From Sinorhizobium sp. B11 (GTDB taxonomy: Bacteria; Pseudomonadota; Alphaproteobacteria; Rhizobiales; Rhizobiaceae), in assembly GCA_039725955.1 (NCBI GenBank), contig CP091034.1, positions 620,001-684,000 of the forward strand: a stretch of DNA of 64,000 nucleotides, written 5' to 3'. The notes below the pieces were generated by a model. That model was given only the letters and a program-made list of their open reading frames with translations, did not search any database and was not told the DNA's origin. Shown in pieces: positions 1 through 7,282 of the stretch. The translations under genes were made by a program, and so were the position numbers. The first letter of the stretch is position 1. Every line of letters starts with the position of its first letter.

Positions 1-274
1 CGGCAACGCTCTGACGACCGTTGAAAACGCTCTGAAGGCCATGACCTCTGCCGGTGCAAAGCTCGGTTCGATCTCCACCCGCATCAACATGCAGGACGAT
101 TTCGTCAACTCGCTCAGCAAGTCGCTCGACTCCGGTATCGGTCGCCTCGTCGACGCCAACATGGAAGAAGAGTCCTCCAGGCTCTCTGCTCTCCAGACGC
201 AGCAGCAGCTCGCGATCCAGTCTCTCTCGATCGCCAACTCTTCTTCGCAGAACATCCTGTCGCTCTTCCGCTAA
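1..274 (+). CDS. fla: Flagellin, C-terminal part (5' end outside window)
   Basis: The reading frame is open from the window edge (first full codon at base 2) and encodes the last 90 residues of a flagellin, the filament subunit exported through the flagellar type III apparatus. It contains the C-terminal D0 helix, ending in the motif NILSLFR that forms the inner filament core. At DNA level it differs from the 3' end of the next flagellin gene at only about a dozen positions by eye, and the last 90 coding bases match exactly. That points to a recent duplication or ongoing gene conversion. The product name is secure; which fla paralogue it is cannot be decided without the missing 5' part. Confidence 0.93.
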   Translation, partial: GNALTTVENALKAMTSAGAKLGSISTRINMQDDFVNSLSKSLDSGIGRLVDANMEEESSRLSALQTQQQLAIQSLSIANSSSQNILSLFR

Positions 275-302
275 GAGCGGTCCAGCAACATCGCCAAAAA
301 CG

Positions 303-335
303 TCGAGGCCGGGTAACCCCCGGCCTCGAATGTTT
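303..335 (+). terminator. Rho-independent terminator of the first flagellin gene
   Basis: A perfect 11-bp inverted repeat (TCGAGGCCGGG / CCCGGCCTCGA, loop TAACC) begins 28 bases after the stop codon and is followed by a T-rich tract. It suggests the first flagellin gene is a monocistronic unit. Confidence 0.85.
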
Positions 336-449
336 TAATTTTCGGTTAATGAAAACCTTTCTAACTATCAGATATTTTTACGAAATTCCATTTTTGAATT
401 TAGTTTTCTTTAACCATCTTGGTGTTTTCTAAGCCCATCGAAACGGCGA

Positions 450-554
450 GTTAACCCTGACGAGAATGGTTAACAGGCATGAAGCTGATCGCTGTGGGCC
501 GGCCCAAATCCGGAATGTCCCTTCTTCAAATCTGCCAAAAGGGGCAAGAAAACT
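450..554 (+). promoter_or_regulatory. Structured flagellin leader (copy A)
   Basis: This block is shared with bases 1607-1717 in front of the next flagellin gene. It contains two GTTAAC boxes (450-455, 469-474), the shared string AGGCATGAAG, and a small stem CCGG (499-502) / CCGG (510-513) with a 7-base loop. These are followed by the shared GAATGTCCCTT and a TGCC (533-536) / GGCA (543-546) hairpin that covers the ribosome binding site AAGGGG (539-544). The string TCCCTT (518-523) is complementary to AAGGG of that site. The arrangement looks like translational control; the effector is not shown by sequence. Confidence 0.6.
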
Positions 555-1463
555 ATGACCAGCATCAACACCAATAACGCAGCAATGGCTGCTCTCCAGA
601 CGCTGCGCGGCATCAACCAGGGCCTCAACACGACGCAGAACCACGTTTCCTCTGGTTACCGTATCGCCAAGGCTTCCGACAACGCTGCTTACTGGTCGAT
701 CGCAACGACCATGCGTTCGGACAATAAGGCGCTCTCGGCTGTTTCCGACGCCCTCGGCCTCGGCGCTGCAAAGGTTGACACTGCCTACACCGCCATGGAC
801 AGCGCTATCGACGTCGTCGGCGAAATCAAGGCCAAGATCGTTGCCGCTACCGAAAACGGCGTCGACAAGAAGAAGGTTCAGGAAGAAATCGACCAGCTGC
901 AGGACCAGCTGGTAAGCATCGCTCAGTCGGCTTCCTTCTCCGGTGAAAACTGGGTTGCTGGCGCCAGCGGCACGAAGAGCGTTGTTTCTTCCTTCGTTCG
1001 CGATGGCTCGAACGGCGTATCCGTCAAGATGACCGATTACGTCCTGGACAACAGCTCGGTCGGCAACGTCATGTTCGGCATGACCAACGGTCAGGTCGAA
1101 ACCTCCACGGGTATCCTCGGCACCTCCTACGGCCCGACCGGCTCGGTCTACGGCCTCGACATCACCAGCATGACCCTCGGCGACCTCGGCACGGCTCTGA
1201 CGACCGTTGAAAACGCTCTGAAGGCCATGACCTCTGCCGGTGCAAAGCTCGGTTCGATCTCCACCCGCATCACCATGCAGGACGATTTCGTCAACTCGCT
1301 CTCCGACTCGATCGACTCCGGTGTTGGCCGCCTCGTCGACGCCAACATGGAAGAAGAGTCCTCCAAGCTCTCTGCTCTCCAGACGCAGCAGCAGCTCGCG
1401 ATCCAGTCTCTCTCGATCGCCAACTCTTCTTCGCAGAACATCCTGTCGCTCTTCCGCGGCTAA
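555..1463 (+). CDS. fla: Flagellin
   Basis: This 302-residue filament protein has the usual rhizobial length. The conserved N-terminal D0/D1 segment (MTSINTNNAAMAALQTLRGI, residues 1-20) and the C-terminal D1/D0 helices ending in ILSLFRG flank a short, variable surface-exposed middle (about 130-210). The start at 555 follows the AAGGGG box by 10 bases and matches the N terminus of the neighbouring paralogue. The protein is exported without a cleaved signal and polymerises below the cap. It is monocistronic, with its own structured leader and terminator. It is nearly identical in its C-terminal third to the truncated gene upstream. Confidence 0.96.
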   Translation: MTSINTNNAAMAALQTLRGINQGLNTTQNHVSSGYRIAKASDNAAYWSIATTMRSDNKALSAVSDALGLGAAKVDTAYTAMDSAIDVVGEIKAKIVAATENGVDKKKVQEEIDQLQDQLVSIAQSASFSGENWVAGASGTKSVVSSFVRDGSNGVSVKMTDYVLDNSSVGNVMFGMTNGQVETSTGILGTSYGPTGSVYGLDITSMTLGDLGTALTTVENALKAMTSAGAKLGSISTRITMQDDFVNSLSDSIDSGVGRLVDANMEEESSKLSALQTQQQLAIQSLSIANSSSQNILSLFRG

Positions 1464-1515
1464 TAGGATCTCGAAATATAACCCGTCGGGTAACCGGCGG
1501 GTCCTATCGAAATCG

Positions 1516-1546
1516 AGCCGCGCTTCGATGGAGCGCGGCTTTTTTT
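1516..1546 (+). terminator. Rho-independent terminator of the second flagellin gene
   Basis: AGCCGCGCT (1516-1524) pairs with AGCGCGGCT (1532-1540) and is followed by six further T. A second, weaker hairpin (ACCCGTCGG...CCGGCGGGT) lies just upstream. Confidence 0.88.
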
Positions 1547-1606
1547 AATTTCCGTTAACGATTGATTAACCATATTGCTATTTTCTGCGTCTCAACGAGA
1601 CGACGA

Positions 1607-1717
1607 GTTAACCAAATTTAAGAACGGGTTAACAGGCATGAAGGCTGATCGTCGTTCCCGGGCGCTATTCCCGAATGTCCCTTTTATTAATGTCTGCCAA
1701 CAAGGGGCAATCATTTC
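1607..1717 (+). promoter_or_regulatory. Structured flagellin leader (copy B)
   Basis: This is the same architecture as copy A: GTTAAC boxes at 1607-1612 and 1628-1633, the shared AGGCATGAAG block, a small stem CGGG (1659-1662) / CCCG (1670-1673) with a 7-base loop, and GAATGTCCCTT. A TGCC/GGCA hairpin covers AAGGGG just before the start codon. In the small stem both strands differ from copy A (CCGG/CCGG versus CGGG/CCCG) while pairing is kept, which supports a real RNA fold. Confidence 0.6.
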
Positions 1718-2626
1718 ATGACCAGCATTTTGACCAACGTCGCGGCCATGGCCGCTCTCCAGACACTCCGCGGCATCAGCAATAATCTTCAGGATACTCA
1801 AAATCGCGTATCTTCCGGCTATCGCGTTGAAAAGGCAGCAGACAACGCAGCTTATTGGTCCATCGCAACGACCATGCGTTCGGACAACAAGGCTCTTTCC
1901 GCAGTCTCCGACGCTCTCGGTCTCGGCGCTGCAAAGGTCGACACGGCCTACACGGCCATGGACAACGCCATCGACGTCGTCAGCGAAATCAAGTCCAAGA
2001 TCGTCGCGGCAACTGAAAAGGGTGTCGACAAGACCAAGATCCAGGAAGAAATCAGCCAGCTCCAGGCTCAGCTCATGAGCATCTCCCAGTCGGCTTCCTT
2101 CTCCGGTGAAAACTGGGTTGCCGGCAACACGACCAAGAGCGTCGTTTCCACCTTCGTCCGCGACGGCAACGGCAATGTCTCGGTCAAGACGACCGATTAT
2201 GTCCTGGACTCGTCTTCCAACGGCAACGTCCTGTTCGGCATGACCACGACGGGCACAATCGACTCGAGCACCGGCATTATCGGTACCTCCAACGGTACGA
2301 TCGGCTCGATCTACACCATGAACATCACCTCCTTCGGTCAGCCGGAAATCGCCATGGCGCTGACGGCAATCGAAGCAGGCCTGGAGGCAATGACGAAGGC
2401 AGCCTCTCAGCTTGGCTCCATCTCCAACCGTATCGAGCTGCAGGAGAACTTCGTCGCGGCCCTCGGCGACTCGATCGACTCGGGTGTCGGCCGCCTCGTC
2501 GACGCCGACATGGAAGAGGAATCGAGCAGGCTGACGGCGCTGCAGACGCAACAACAGCTGGCGATCCAGTCGCTTTCGATCGCAAATTCCAGCGCTCAGA
2601 ACGTCCTCACGCTCTTCCGCAGCTAA
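1718..2626 (+). CDS. fla: Flagellin
   Basis: This 302-residue flagellin has the same layout as its upstream neighbour. The N-terminal domain is nearly the same (MTSILTNVAAMAALQTLRGI), the central domain differs (about 130-215), and the C-terminal helices end in QNVLTLFRS. It is more diverged at DNA level than the first two copies are from each other. The start ATG at 1718 lies behind AAGGGG and overlaps, as ATGA, the stop of a 27-codon open frame within the leader (1638-1721). The protein is probably co-assembled with the other flagellins into a complex filament, as is known for rhizobia. Confidence 0.96.
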   Translation: MTSILTNVAAMAALQTLRGISNNLQDTQNRVSSGYRVEKAADNAAYWSIATTMRSDNKALSAVSDALGLGAAKVDTAYTAMDNAIDVVSEIKSKIVAATEKGVDKTKIQEEISQLQAQLMSISQSASFSGENWVAGNTTKSVVSTFVRDGNGNVSVKTTDYVLDSSSNGNVLFGMTTTGTIDSSTGIIGTSNGTIGSIYTMNITSFGQPEIAMALTAIEAGLEAMTKAASQLGSISNRIELQENFVAALGDSIDSGVGRLVDADMEEESSRLTALQTQQQLAIQSLSIANSSAQNVLTLFRS

Positions 2627-2678
2627 GGCGGCGGCTGAAGCTGGACCAAACCTTGTGCCGCCGTTTCGCGGCAGCCTG

Positions 2679-2715
2679 GAAACCGCGCCAAAACGGCGCG
2701 GTTTTCGTTTTTTTT
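2679..2715 (+). terminator. Rho-independent terminator of the third flagellin gene
   Basis: AAACCGCGCC (2680-2689) and GGCGCGGTTT (2695-2704) form a 10-bp stem with a 5-base loop, followed by TTCG and a run of eight T. Confidence 0.9.
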
Positions 2716-2908
2716 CAATGGCTTGTGGGATCTTCGGCGACGCTGCTTTATTCCCGTTTCCGCTCTTGCGGAAGTGGTTGATATCAGGTTAACGTTGCCG
2801 GGAGTTGATTTGTTTTGCGACACACCGGCGTGGGGGACCCGCCGGCGGCATGATGCCATTTCAGTCGCTGCCGGCAAACCGGCCTGATCCCTTCACCTTT
2901 CCGAGACC

Positions 2909-3868
2909 ATGTCGATGACCGTCAAGATTACCAACGCGGCCGCGGTGAGTGCGCTTGCAGTGCTGCGCAGCATCAATAAAGAATCAAGCGACGTACAGCA
3001 GCAGATTTCCACGGCAAAACGGGTCGCGACCGCGTCCGACGATGCGACCTATTGGTCGATCGCGAGCGTCATGCGCGGCGACAGCACCAATCTCGGCACC
3101 ATCGGCGATGCGCTCGGCCTCGGCGCGGCGAAGGTCGATTCGACCTATACGGCGATGAACTCCGCCATCGATCTTCTCGGCGATCTCAGAGCCAAGCTGG
3201 TTGCCGCGCGTGAGCCAGGCGCCGACAAGGACAAGATCAATGCGGAAATCACGGAATACAAGAACCAGCTTCAGACGATGGTGGAGGGAACGGCCTTCGC
3301 CGGCGAAAACTGGCTGTTGAACGGCGAGCCTGCGGCGCCCCCGCAATGGAAGATCATCGGCAGCTTCGTACGCGCCCCGACCGGCGAGTATCAGGCCCAG
3401 ACCGTCGACTTTCCGTCATCCCAGACCATCCTGATCGACAAGACTAATGCCAGTGGCGGCCTGTTTACCAAGGATGTCAACGGCAATGTCGATGGCACGC
3501 CGGTGCGCAACTACTATCTCCTGAATGCGAACTCCGGGACGCCGGCGACGGGCACGGCAATCTCGATCAGCAAGTCGACGACCGACTCGCAGCTCATGGA
3601 TATGCTGACGGCTACGGACTCCATGCTCAAGCAGCTCACGAATTCGGCGGCAGGGATTGGTATCATGAAGGCTCGCATCGACGACCAGATCGACTACACC
3701 GCCGACCTGTCCGACGCTATCGACAAGAGTGTCGGTGCCCTCGTCGACACCGATATGGACGAGGCTTCGACCCGCCAGAAGGCGATTGAAACTCAGAAGC
3801 AGATGGCAGTTGAAGCGATCTCCATCCTCAATACGTCCGCCAGCAAAATTCTGATCCTGCTCGAATAA
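2909..3868 (+). CDS. fla: Divergent flagellin
   Basis: At 319 residues this is a flagellin-family protein clearly apart from the preceding three. It keeps the D1 signature (DDATYWSIASVMRGD, about 42-56; GLGAAKVDSTYTAM) but ends in ILILLE instead of the LFR-type end. It has extra residues in the middle (about 145-205). The ATG at 2909 and a second in-frame ATG at 2915 are both possible; neither has a clear Shine-Dalgarno box. The structured leader of the other copies is absent. It is likely a minor filament subunit, comparable to the distant fourth flagellin in the fla cluster of related rhizobia. Confidence 0.9.
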   Translation: MSMTVKITNAAAVSALAVLRSINKESSDVQQQISTAKRVATASDDATYWSIASVMRGDSTNLGTIGDALGLGAAKVDSTYTAMNSAIDLLGDLRAKLVAAREPGADKDKINAEITEYKNQLQTMVEGTAFAGENWLLNGEPAAPPQWKIIGSFVRAPTGEYQAQTVDFPSSQTILIDKTNASGGLFTKDVNGNVDGTPVRNYYLLNANSGTPATGTAISISKSTTDSQLMDMLTATDSMLKQLTNSAAGIGIMKARIDDQIDYTADLSDAIDKSVGALVDTDMDEASTRQKAIETQKQMAVEAISILNTSASKILILLE

Positions 3869-3874
3869 CGATCG

Positions 3875-3904
3875 GCGCGAGGGCGGTACCATTCATCCTC
3901 GCGC
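3875..3904 (+). terminator. Weak hairpin after the divergent flagellin
   Basis: GCGCGAGG (3875-3882) pairs with CCTCGCGC (3897-3904) across a 14-base loop. No strong T tract follows, so termination may be partial. Confidence 0.35.
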
Positions 3905-4062
3905 AAGTTTGGGTTTCTAGTTTCCGGCATGAAGGCAGCGTCCGAATCCATGCCGGCAACAGGCCCCAGGCCTCTTCCGAACCGGAACGGCATGCCGGCA
4001 AGGACATGGTCATTTTCAAGCGGGGGCATGCCGCGTGCATCCCGAATACTGGACGGTTTTTT

Positions 4063-4701
4063 ATGAGCATTATGCTTTCCCGGTATTTGAAGGATTTCGG
4101 TGAGCCGAGTCCCTCGGCACCGATCATCGATGTAGATGATTTCGCGACCGAAACCGCCTCCGCGTTTGCGGAATTGCCGCAGGAGCCGGAGGTCGACGTC
4201 GAGGCAGAGCGGCGCGAGGCCTTTTCCGAGGGCTTCGCGGCAGCCACTGCGGACCTGACCGAAAAATACGAAAGCGAGGCCCGGGCCGCCGCCGAGGCGC
4301 ATGCCGGTGAGATCGAGGAACTGAGGCTTCGCTACGAAATCGAAGCGGCTGCGGTGATCGCCTCCCGCATCCGCGACATGGCCGAAGAGATTGCTACGCT
4401 CGTCAGCGAAGTGACCGCGGCGGCAATCGCACCTGTGATGACCGAGGCGCTCGCGAAGAAAGCTGCCGAAAATCTTGCCGTTCTGCTGCGCGAGGCGATC
4501 CTCGACGGTGCGGCGGTGCCGGTCGTCGTGCGCGGTCCGGCCAAGCTTTTCGATATCCTCAAGGATGAACTCGGAGAACATGCCGCCTTGGTCCGCCATC
4601 ATGAGGCTGATGACATCGACCTTGCTGCCGAGATCGGCGAGACCGTACTCGTGACCCGTATTTCCGCCTGGGCGGCTAGCTTGAAGAAAGTTTCCGAATG
4701 A
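4063..4701 (+). CDS. FliH-like flagellar export protein (candidate)
   Basis: This 212-residue acidic protein begins at the second in-frame ATG (4063), preceded by GGACGG; the longer frame from 4006 starts in leader sequence. Residues about 45-100 are very rich in Ala and Glu and should form a coiled coil. The C-terminal part (about 110-205) ends with [20 protein letters not shown], which resembles the end of FliH/YscL-type regulators of the export ATPase. Its last four bases overlap motB (ATGA), implying translational coupling and a flagellar role. I infer FliH-like function from architecture and position; no diagnostic motif proves it. Confidence 0.5.
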   Translation: MSIMLSRYLKDFGEPSPSAPIIDVDDFATETASAFAELPQEPEVDVEAERREAFSEGFAAATADLTEKYESEARAAAEAHAGEIEELRLRYEIEAAAVIASRIRDMAEEIATLVSEVTAAAIAPVMTEALAKKAAENLAVLLREAILDGAAVPVVVRGPAKLFDILKDELGEHAALVRHHEADDIDLAAEIGETVLVTRISAWAASLKKVSE

Positions 4702-5978
4702 GCGACGGCGAAAACCATCACCACGGAAAGAACGAGATCATCATCGTCAAGAAACATGGCGGTGGAGATCATGACGGCGCTCACGGCGGTGCGTGGAAAA
4801 TCGCCTATGCCGACTTCATGACGGCAATGATGGCCTTCTTCCTGGTGATGTGGCTCGTCAACGCCGCCAACGAGGAAACCAAGGCCTCGATCGCGACCTA
4901 TTTCAATCCGATCAAACTGTCGGATGAAAAGCCGACGGAAAAGGGTCTGAAGAAGCCGGTCGACCAGGCTGAAGGCGAGCAGAACCAGGAAAAGTCGAAG
5001 GAAAAGGAAGAGAATCCGAACCAGGGCAAGTCTGCCGCCGACGGCGACGATCAGACCTCGACCTCCGGCGACAAGACCAATTACTCGGAAGCCGATTTCT
5101 TCGAGAACCCCTATTCGGTTCTTGCCGAGATTGCCCAGGAAGTTGGCCAGCAGGCAAACGTCAGCGCCAAGGGCGATGGCGGTGCGGCGGATTCGGGTCC
5201 GGCGACCGGCGCCGATGGCGGCGAGGCTTACCGCGACCCCTTCGATCCGGATTTCTGGACCAAGCAGGTCGAAGTTACGACCGCCGGCAAACCACAGCAG
5301 CCTTCGCCGCTCGATTCTAAGGCCGAACCGAATGAGTTCGCCAAGGCCGAAAATGCCCAGCCTTCCACCCTGCTGAGCAAGGACCCCAACAGCGCTGCCG
5401 TCGCCGCTTCGACAGAGAAGCAGGCCGACAAGAAGGCGGATAAGACCAAGGACAAGCAGGCGGACAAGACCAAGGACGCCGACAAGAAGGAAGAGGCGAA
5501 GCAAGCCGAAGAAAAGCAGCAGGCCGAGGAACTGCAGCAGGAGATTGCCCAGCAGATCTCCGGTGTTGCCGGCAAGCTCGCCGAGGGCCTGACGGTGACG
5601 GCGTCCGAGGGCGGCCTGCTGGTGAGCATTTCCGACCAGAACGACGATTCCATGTTCAATATCGGCTCTGCTGTGCCGCGCCAGGAGATGGTCCTCGCCA
5701 TGCAGAAGATCGGTGCGATCCTGAAGCAGAGGGGCGGAGCCGTTGCCATCCGCGGCCATACGGACGGGCGGCCGTTCAAGGGCGATCTCAACGAGAACTG
5801 GCGCCTTTCGATGGACCGTGCCCAGAGCGCTTATTACATGCTCGTTCGCGGCGGCCTCGACGAGAAGCGTATTTCCCAGGTTTCCGGCTTCGCCGACCGC
5901 CGCCTGAAACTGCCTGATGACCCCTACAACGCGTCAAACCGCCGGATCGAGATTCTCGTGCAGGCAGATCAAGGATAG
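4698..5978 (+). CDS. motB: Flagellar motor stator protein MotB
   Basis: This 426-residue protein is the plug and peptidoglycan-anchor half of the proton-driven stator. A His-rich cytoplasmic N terminus (HHH at 7-9) precedes one membrane helix (about 35-57) with the essential proton-binding Asp at residue 39 in AYADFM. A long periplasmic linker includes a highly charged Lys/Asp stretch with the repeat ADKTKD (about 243-290). The C-terminal OmpA-like domain (about 300-420) has the peptidoglycan-binding segment [10 protein letters not shown] and ends with SNRRIEILV. It overlaps the upstream gene by 4 bp and is followed 4 bp later by motC. MotA is not in this window. Confidence 0.95.
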   Translation: MSDGENHHHGKNEIIIVKKHGGGDHDGAHGGAWKIAYADFMTAMMAFFLVMWLVNAANEETKASIATYFNPIKLSDEKPTEKGLKKPVDQAEGEQNQEKSKEKEENPNQGKSAADGDDQTSTSGDKTNYSEADFFENPYSVLAEIAQEVGQQANVSAKGDGGAADSGPATGADGGEAYRDPFDPDFWTKQVEVTTAGKPQQPSPLDSKAEPNEFAKAENAQPSTLLSKDPNSAAVAASTEKQADKKADKTKDKQADKTKDADKKEEAKQAEEKQQAEELQQEIAQQISGVAGKLAEGLTVTASEGGLLVSISDQNDDSMFNIGSAVPRQEMVLAMQKIGAILKQRGGAVAIRGHTDGRPFKGDLNENWRLSMDRAQSAYYMLVRGGLDEKRISQVSGFADRRLKLPDDPYNASNRRIEILVQADQG

Positions 5979-5982
5979 TCGC

Positions 5983-7281
5983 ATGACGCGCAGGCAGCAT
6001 CGCTATTTCAGATATGCGGTCTTCGGCCTGGCGATGATGTCGCCAGCCATCGGCCATGCCGCAGATGCGGACGATCTCGCGCCGTACAAGATGCTGCGCT
6101 CGCTGCAGTTCGTTCAGGACTCGGTTGTAACGGGCGATCATTCCGCCGGCGAAATGCAGCGCTTCATGCTTGGCAAGATCGATCAGCGCCTGCGCAATGT
6201 CGATCCGTCCGTCTATGATGACGATCGCAACGTCGATGCCGCGCTGATCTATGTAATGAGCGGCGGCAATCCTCAGACGCTGGAATATCTCGTTGCCCAT
6301 GACGTCAACGGTTACTTCGACAATCGCGTTACCGATGTGTTGCGGAAATATCTGAGCGGCAAGGGCCTTCTTGTCTCCAAGACGCTGGAAGAAACAGCCA
6401 AGGAATATGAGGGCAAGAAGATTGGCCCCTATCTGGCGTTGATCGGCGGCAATGTGATGATCGCCACGAAGCCGACGGATGCCCTTGCATTATATGACAA
6501 GGCGCGCCTCAACGCACCCGGCACGATCGTGGAAGAGGCGGCGCTGCGCCGCTCGGTCGCCATCTGCGTCGAAACCGGGCAGGTCGACAGGGGGCTTGCC
6601 TATTCGCAGCGCTATATCCGCCGCTTCCTCCATTCGCCCTATGCCAGCCAGTTCGCCGATCTCTTCGTGAAGCTGATTGTCAGCCACGATCACGATGTCA
6701 AGCCACAGACGGTTGTCGATATCCTCTCCTTCATGGATGCCCCACGCCAGCGCGAGGTCTATCTGCGTGTCGCGCGCGCTGCCGCGATTGCTGGAAAGCC
6801 TGATCTCGCCCGTATGGCCGCTCAGCGCGTTCAGTCGCTGGGCGAGGGGACCGACAATCCATTCGGACCGCTCGCCGATTTCTACAACGGCATGGCAAAC
6901 GTCCCGACCGACGATATTGACCAGGCGGCCAAATATATCGCCAATATCTCCGGCGCATCTCTCTCGCCGCAGGATCAGGCACTGCAGGCAGCTGCTCGCT
7001 CCGTTGCCGAGCAGATATTGAGGGCTCCGGATCCGGCAAGCCTGACGCAAGGCTCCACCCCTAATAATACTAATCAAGAAATTACTTCTGAACAGGCTGC
7101 AGCCGCCACGGCTGCGCAACCGGAAGGAGCGCATAGCGTCTCCCCGGAACCTGTTGTCGAAGGCGAGGCTTCTGCTGGCACGGGGGGCCAGGATGTCGAC
7201 CCTTCATTTACCTCTTTCGTGACGACCAATCGATCCAAGCTCGACGAAATCGACGGTCTCCTGGCCCAAGAAGGCAAGTAA
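5983..7281 (+). CDS. motC: Periplasmic motility protein MotC
   Basis: This 432-residue protein has a cleavable signal peptide (basic N terminus, hydrophobic core, GHA-A around residue 24). The start at 5983 is chosen because AAGGATAG lies just upstream and the signal peptide begins there; an open frame from 5917 would run inside motB. In S. meliloti, MotC is a periplasmic protein needed for motor rotation and interacts with MotB. The C terminus is low-complexity (Thr/Asn/Ala-rich, about 350-405). The position directly behind motB and before fliK is diagnostic of the rhizobial motility operon. Confidence 0.92.
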   Translation: MTRRQHRYFRYAVFGLAMMSPAIGHAADADDLAPYKMLRSLQFVQDSVVTGDHSAGEMQRFMLGKIDQRLRNVDPSVYDDDRNVDAALIYVMSGGNPQTLEYLVAHDVNGYFDNRVTDVLRKYLSGKGLLVSKTLEETAKEYEGKKIGPYLALIGGNVMIATKPTDALALYDKARLNAPGTIVEEAALRRSVAICVETGQVDRGLAYSQRYIRRFLHSPYASQFADLFVKLIVSHDHDVKPQTVVDILSFMDAPRQREVYLRVARAAAIAGKPDLARMAAQRVQSLGEGTDNPFGPLADFYNGMANVPTDDIDQAAKYIANISGASLSPQDQALQAAARSVAEQILRAPDPASLTQGSTPNNTNQEITSEQAAAATAAQPEGAHSVSPEPVVEGEASAGTGGQDVDPSFTSFVTTNRSKLDEIDGLLAQEGK

Positions 7282-7282
7282 G

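Noticed and set aside
450..490. Classical sigma-28 promoter in the flagellin leaders
   Set aside because: GCTGATCG resembles the -10 box loosely, but no TAAA element stands at the required distance, and the two GTTAAC boxes differ in spacing between copies.
479..577. Leader ORF in flagellin leader A as a conserved peptide
   Set aside because: The frame exists, but its peptide does not match that in leader B because of an early one-base indel, so DNA or RNA structure rather than a peptide is conserved.
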